Of a stretch of 64,000 nt of DNA, positions 55,001-61,000 are shown in pieces. Location: contig NZ_CP022112.1 of the NCBI RefSeq assembly GCF_000730165.1, positions 1,094,001 to 1,158,000 of the forward strand, given 5' to 3'. The first letter of the stretch is position 1. The number at the start of each line of letters is the position of its first letter. This DNA is from Nitrospirillum viridazoti CBAmc. Its GTDB lineage: Bacteria > Pseudomonadota > Alphaproteobacteria > Azospirillales > Azospirillaceae. The notes under the pieces are model-generated. The model was not told where the DNA came from. It made no database searches and saw nothing but the letters and a program-made list of their open reading frames with translations. A program made the translations under genes and the position numbers.

Positions 55001-58000
55001 CGGTGACCGACAGTTGCGCCCCGCTGGCCAGCCGCAGGGTGCCGGCGGACTGAAGGTAGTTGCCGGTGACGCTGATGATGGTGTTCAGCAGGACGTCCGC
55101 GCCGATGTTCAGCAGCGTGTGGCTGGCGACGGAGACATGGTCGTTCCACAGCATGTCGCCGGTGGACAGGGTCACGTCTGCGAAGGCGCTGGTCAGGTAC
55201 CCGATGCTGCCGGCGGTGCCGGTGTAGGTGCCAAAGGTGCCGGCACCACCCGCCAGGTTCAGGCCCCGGCCGTTGATGGTGCCGGCGATGACGCCGCTGT
55301 TGACCAAGGTGCCCAGGTAGCCGTTGCTGCTCACCGTGCCGTTAGAGACACCGCCCAGGCGCACCGCCGTCTTGCCGCTGATGGTGCCGCTGTTGACCAC
55401 CGTGCCGACGGTGCCGCCCAGGATGTTCAACGCGACGATGGAGGAGGAGACGCCGGCGCTGCTGTTGGTGATCAGGCCGCTGTTGGTCAGGGTTCCGATG
55501 GTGCCGATGAGCGAGCCGGTCACGGCGACATAGACGGCACCGTTGTTGGTGGCGCTGTCGGCGATGGTGCCGCTGTTGGTGAAGGCGGTAATTACGCCGG
55601 CGTTGAACACGCCCGCCGCGTTGCCGATGCCGCTGATCAGGCCGGCGTTGTTGACCGCGCCGATGGTGGCGCCCAGCAGCTTCATGCCCACCGCGTTGCC
55701 GCTCAGCGCGCCGATGGTGCCCGTCAGACTGTTGTCCACTTCCCCGATATGGGCGCCCAGGGTGGCCAGCAGGCCCGCGGCGGCGATGGTCCCCACCACC
55801 AGGCCGCTGTTCACCAGCGTGCCGATGGAGCCGCCCGCCGCCACAAACAGGCCGCCGCCGCTGGCGCTGGTGCCCTTCACCGTACCGGCGCCGCTGTTCA
55901 CCAGCGTGCCGATGGTGCCCAGGACGTCGACGCCGATGGCGCTGAACAGCGTGCCGCTGTTGCTGAGCGAGCCCAGGCTGCCCGTGGCCGCAACATAGAC
56001 CGCGCCCGCCCCCTGGGTGATGGTGCCGGTGTTGACGATGCTGGCCAGCACCGTACCGACATAGTCGTTCTGGACGCCCAACGTCAGGATCGTGCCGCCA
56101 ACCGTGCCACCGGCGGTGCTGAGCCCGGTGATGGTGCCGCCAACCAGCGTGACGCCGGCGAAGGATGAACCGGCGGCCCCGGCAACCAGCGTGTAGGTGC
56201 CGGACAGGTGGTTGCCGGTACCCGACAGGCTGGTCAGGACGGTGCCACCGCTGAGGGTCACGACGTCGCTGGCGACCAGGCCGCTGGTGCCCGGTGTCAC
56301 CGCCAGCGTGCCGGCCGTCTGGGTGTAGGCGCCGGTGATGCTGACGATGGTGGACAGCGTCAGGCCGGCGCCGCTGTTGATGACGGTATGGCCCGTGGCC
56401 AGGATGCGGTCGTTCAGCAGCATATTGCCGGCGGTGAAGGCCACATTGCCCAGCGTGCTGACGATGGTGCCCTGGCCCGACTGGCCGGTCAGCGTGCCGA
56501 TAGTGCCGGCGGCACCGCCGGTGATGGTCAGGGTGGCGGCGGTCTCATTGTCGATGGTGCCCCGGACCACGCCGCTGTTGCTGAAGCCGTTGACCAGCGT
56601 CCCGGTAAGGTACAGCGCGTTGCCGCCGCTGATGGTGCCGCCCGCCAGGTTGACCAGCGTGCCCAGCGTGCCCGCGACGTTCACGGCGCTGGTGGCGTTG
56701 GCGATGACGCCGCTGTTCACCAGCGTATCCAAGGTGCCGGACACCTGGACGGCGCTCTGCCCGGCGGTGATGGTGCCGCTGTTGTTCAGCGTGCCCATCG
56801 TGGCGTTGCCGTCGATGTAGACGCCCTGCGGGCCACCGTTGATGCTGCCGCTGTTCGTCAGCAGCCCCAGGGTGCCGAAGTCAACGACGCCGGCGGAGCC
56901 AGAGCTGATCAGGCCGGCGTTGGACAGCGTGCCCAGATAGCTGTCGTTCTGCGCGCCGGCGGCCGTGCCACCCAGGATGGTGCCGCCAGCGCTATTGATC
57001 AGCAGCCCGATGGTGGACTGGTTGCCCAGCGCCTTGACCGCGCTGGAGATCAGCCCGCTGTTGATCAGCGTGCCAATGCTGCCGTTGTTGCTTAACCCCG
57101 TGTTCGACCCCGTCAGCGTGCCGCTGTTGCTGAGCGTGCCGACCGTGCCGGTCGAGGCCACATGGAGGGCTTGACTGACGCCGCCGATGCTGCCGCCGTT
57201 GCTGAGCGTCGCCAGCGTGCCGCCCACATAGTCGTTGCCGATGGTCAGCAACAGGTTGTTGGCGCCGTCGGCGGACAGGCCAATCGATAGGCCGGTGACG
57301 GCGCCGGCCTGGATGGCGGCGGTGTAATCGGAGCCCGTGCCACCGGCGACCAAGGTGCTGGCCCCTACGGTGTAGTTGCCGGTCGAGGACAGGCCGGCCG
57401 CGATGGTGCCGGCGATGCTGGCGGCCCCGCTGACCACCAGCCCGCTGGTGCCGGGGGTCAGCGACAGGGTACCCGCCGCACCCTGGGTATAGGCGCCGGT
57501 GATGCTGACGATGGTGGTCAGCGTCAGGCTGGCACCACTGTTGGTGACGGTGAAGCCGCCGGCGCTGATGCTGTCGTTCAGCACCAGGGCGCCCCCAGCG
57601 AACATCACGTCGGACGCGCTGGTGAGGGTGCCCTGGTTGGTCAGCGAGGCGCCCGTCAGCGTGCCGACGGTGCCCCCCGTCCCGCCGCTAATGGTCAAGG
57701 CGCCGCCGCCGTTGTTGATGATGGCGCCGGCGATGGTGCCACTGTTGCGCAGGCCCCCCAGCGGGCCATAGAGCGCCACCGCCTTGGACGCCTGGATCAG
57801 GCCGCTGTTGATCAGCGTGCCGACCGTGCCGGCGCTGTACAGGGCCGAGCTGCCGCTGCCCGAGGTGCCGCGCATGACGCCGCTGTTGACCAGCGTGTCG
57901 ATGACGGCGCCCGGATCGTTGAGGAAGGCGACGTTCCGGCCCACGATGGTGCCGCTGTTGTCCAGCCGCCCCATGCTGCCGCTATTGCGCACGGCGAAGT

Positions 58001-61000
58001 AGCTGCTGCCGATGACACCGCTGTTGCTCAGCGTGCCTATGGTGCCACCGGCATTGTTCTGCACGGCGCTGCCGCCGGTGATCGTTCCCGTGCCGGTATT
58101 GGCCAACAGCCCGATGGTGCCAAGGTTGGCCACGCCGCCGCCGAAACCGGCCGACACGCTGCCGCTGTTGCTGAGCGTGCCGACGGTGCCCGTGGCCTCG
58201 ATGTGGACGCCGTTGGAGGAGCCGCTGATGGTGCCGACGCTGTCGTTGACCAGCGTGCCCAGCGTGCCGGTGACATAGACACCCCCGCCCAGGACCCCAC
58301 CGAACAGGACGCCACTGTTGTTCAACGAGTCCAGCGTGCCGCCGACATAGGCCGCATACTTGGCGCCGCTGATGGTGCCGGCGTTGCCCAGGCTGGCCAG
58401 GGTACCGCCGATGTAATCGTTGGTAATGGTCAGCAGCAGGTTGTTGGCGCCATCGCCCGCCATGGCGGCGGCCAAGCCGGTGACTGTGCCGCCCAGGGTG
58501 GCGGACGCGTAGTCGGACCCGGCACCGCCGGTCACCAGGGTGCTGGCGCCAATGGTGTAGTTGCCGGTCGAGGACAGGGCGGCCAGGACCGTGCCGGCGA
58601 CGGTGGCGGCGCCGCTGACCACCAACTCGCTGGCGCCAGGGGTCAGCGACAGCGTGCCGCCAGCGCCCTGGGTGTAAGCGCCGGTGATGCTGACGATGCT
58701 GGTTAGCGCCAGCGTGGCACCGGTGTTGAAGACGGTGTGGCCGCCGGCCATGATGCTGTCGTTCAGCACCAGGGCACCCCCCGCGATCACCACGTCCGCG
58801 GCACTGGTCAGCGTGCCCTGGCTGGATGCGGCGTAGCCCGTCAGAGTGCCGACCGTGCCGCTGCTTCCGCCGACGATGGTCAGGGTGCGGGTGTCATTGG
58901 TGATGTCACCCGCGATCAGGCCGCTGTTCACCAGGCTGCCCAGGGTGCCGCCGCCGTTGATCTGGACGGCCAGGCCGGCCTTGATCGTTCCGCTGTTGAT
59001 CAGCGTGGCTATGGTGCCACTGTTATTGAGGGCGACGGCGGTACTGCCGGTGACGGTGAGGAGTCCGCTGTTGGTGATGGTACCGATGCGGCCGGTGTTG
59101 TTGATCCCGCCGCTCAGGCCACTGATGGTGCCGGCGTTGATGAACTGGCCGATGGTGCCGCCGGCGACATGAGCGCCGACGCCCACGCTGATCAGGCCGT
59201 TGTTGACGAAGGTGCCGAGGGTTCCGCCATTCTCCAAGCCGATCCCCGGGCCGCCAAGGGTGCCGTCATTGGTCAGCCTACCGATGGTGCCGTAGTTGCC
59301 GATGGCGATCCCCGTGGCGTTCACCACGGCGATGGTTCCTCCGTTGGCCAAGGAAGCGATGCTGCCGTCGACCTGGACGGCATAGTTGATGGCACCGATG
59401 GTGCCCGCGTTGGTCAGCGTGCCGACCGTGCCCTCCACGACGATGCCATTGGTCACGCCGGTCAGGGTGCCGCTGTTGGTGAAGGCCCCCAGGCTGCCCG
59501 TACCGGCCACGTACAGGGCGTTCTGGCTGGTGAGGGCGCCGGCGTTGGTGAGGCTGCCCAGGCTGCCGCCGACATAGTCGTTGGTGATGGTCAGCAGCAG
59601 GTTGTTGGCACCGTCGCCCGCCACGGCAGCGGCCAGCCCGCCCACTGCGTCGCCCAGGACAGCGGCGGCGTAGTCGGAGCCGCTGCCGCCGGCCACCAGG
59701 GTACGGTTGCCTGCGGTGTAGTTGCCGGCCGTGGACAGCCCGGCCAGGAGCGTGCCGGCGATGCTGGCGGCCCCACTGACCACCAACTCGGTGCTCGTGC
59801 CCACGCTAAGCGTGCCGCCGGCACCCTGGGTGTAGGCGCCGGTGATGCTGACGATGCTGGCCAGCGTCAGGCCGGCGCCGCTGTTGATGACGGTATGGCC
59901 CGTGGCCAGGATGCGGTCGTTCAGCAGCATATTGCCGGCGGTGAAGGCCACATTGCCCAGCGTGCTGACGATGGTGCCCTGGCCCGACTGGCCGGTCAGC
60001 GTGCCGATGGTGCCGGCGGCACCGCCGCTGATGGTCAGGGTGGCGGCGGTCTGATTATTAATGGTGCCCCGGACCACGCCGCTGTTGCTGAAGCCGTTGA
60101 CCAGCGTCCCGGTCAGGTACAGCGCGTTGCCGCCGCTGATGGTGCCGCCCGCCAGGTTGACCAGCGTGCCCAGCGTGCCCGCGACGTTCACGGCGCTGGT
60201 GGCGTTGGCGATGACGCCGCTGTTCACCAGCGTATCCAAGGTGCCGGACACCTGGACGGCGCTCTGCCCGGCGGTGATGGTGCCGCTGTTGTTCAGCGTG
60301 CCCATCGTGGCGTTGCCGTCGATGTAGACGCCCTGCGGGCCGCCATTGATGCTGCCGCTGTTCGTCAGCAGCCCCAGGGTGCCGAAGTCAACGACGCCGG
60401 CGGAGCCGGAGCTGATCAGGCCGGCGTTGGACAGCGTGCCCAGATAGCTGTCGTTCTGCGCGCCGGCGGCCGTGCCACCCAGGATGGTGCCACCAGCGCT
60501 GTTGATCAGCAGCCCGATGGTGGACTGGTTGCCCAGCGCCTTGACCGCGCTGGAGATCAGTCCGCTGTTGATCAGCGTGCCGACGCTGCCGTTGTTGCTT
60601 AACCCCGTGTTCGATCCCGTCAGCGTCCCACTGTTGCTGAGCGTGCCGACCGTGCCGGTCGAGGCCACATAGAGGGCTTGACTGACGCCGCCGATGCTGC
60701 CGCCGGTGCTGAGCGTCGCCAGCGTGCCGCCCACATAGTCGTTGTTGGCGACGAACAGCAGGTTGTTGCCGCTGATGCTGAGGCCGCTGTCGAGACCGGT
60801 GACGGTGCCCGTCACCAGCGCCGCTCCGCCCTGGAGGGCCGAGCCGGCGCTGATCAGGGTGGAGGCGCCCGCCAGGTAGGTGCTGGTGCTGGACACGCTG
60901 GCGACCACGCTGCCGCCGGTCAGGCTGGCCGTGCCGCTGACGATCAGCCCACTGGTCCCCGGAATCAGGTTCAGCGTGCCGGCGCTCTGGGCATAGTGGC

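Noticed and set aside
54144-60602. Further long plus-strand frames (54144-56168, 58737-60602) in the same gene
   Set aside because: Same cause as above: antisense of repeats, and their own repeats simply mirror the 1161-bp units.
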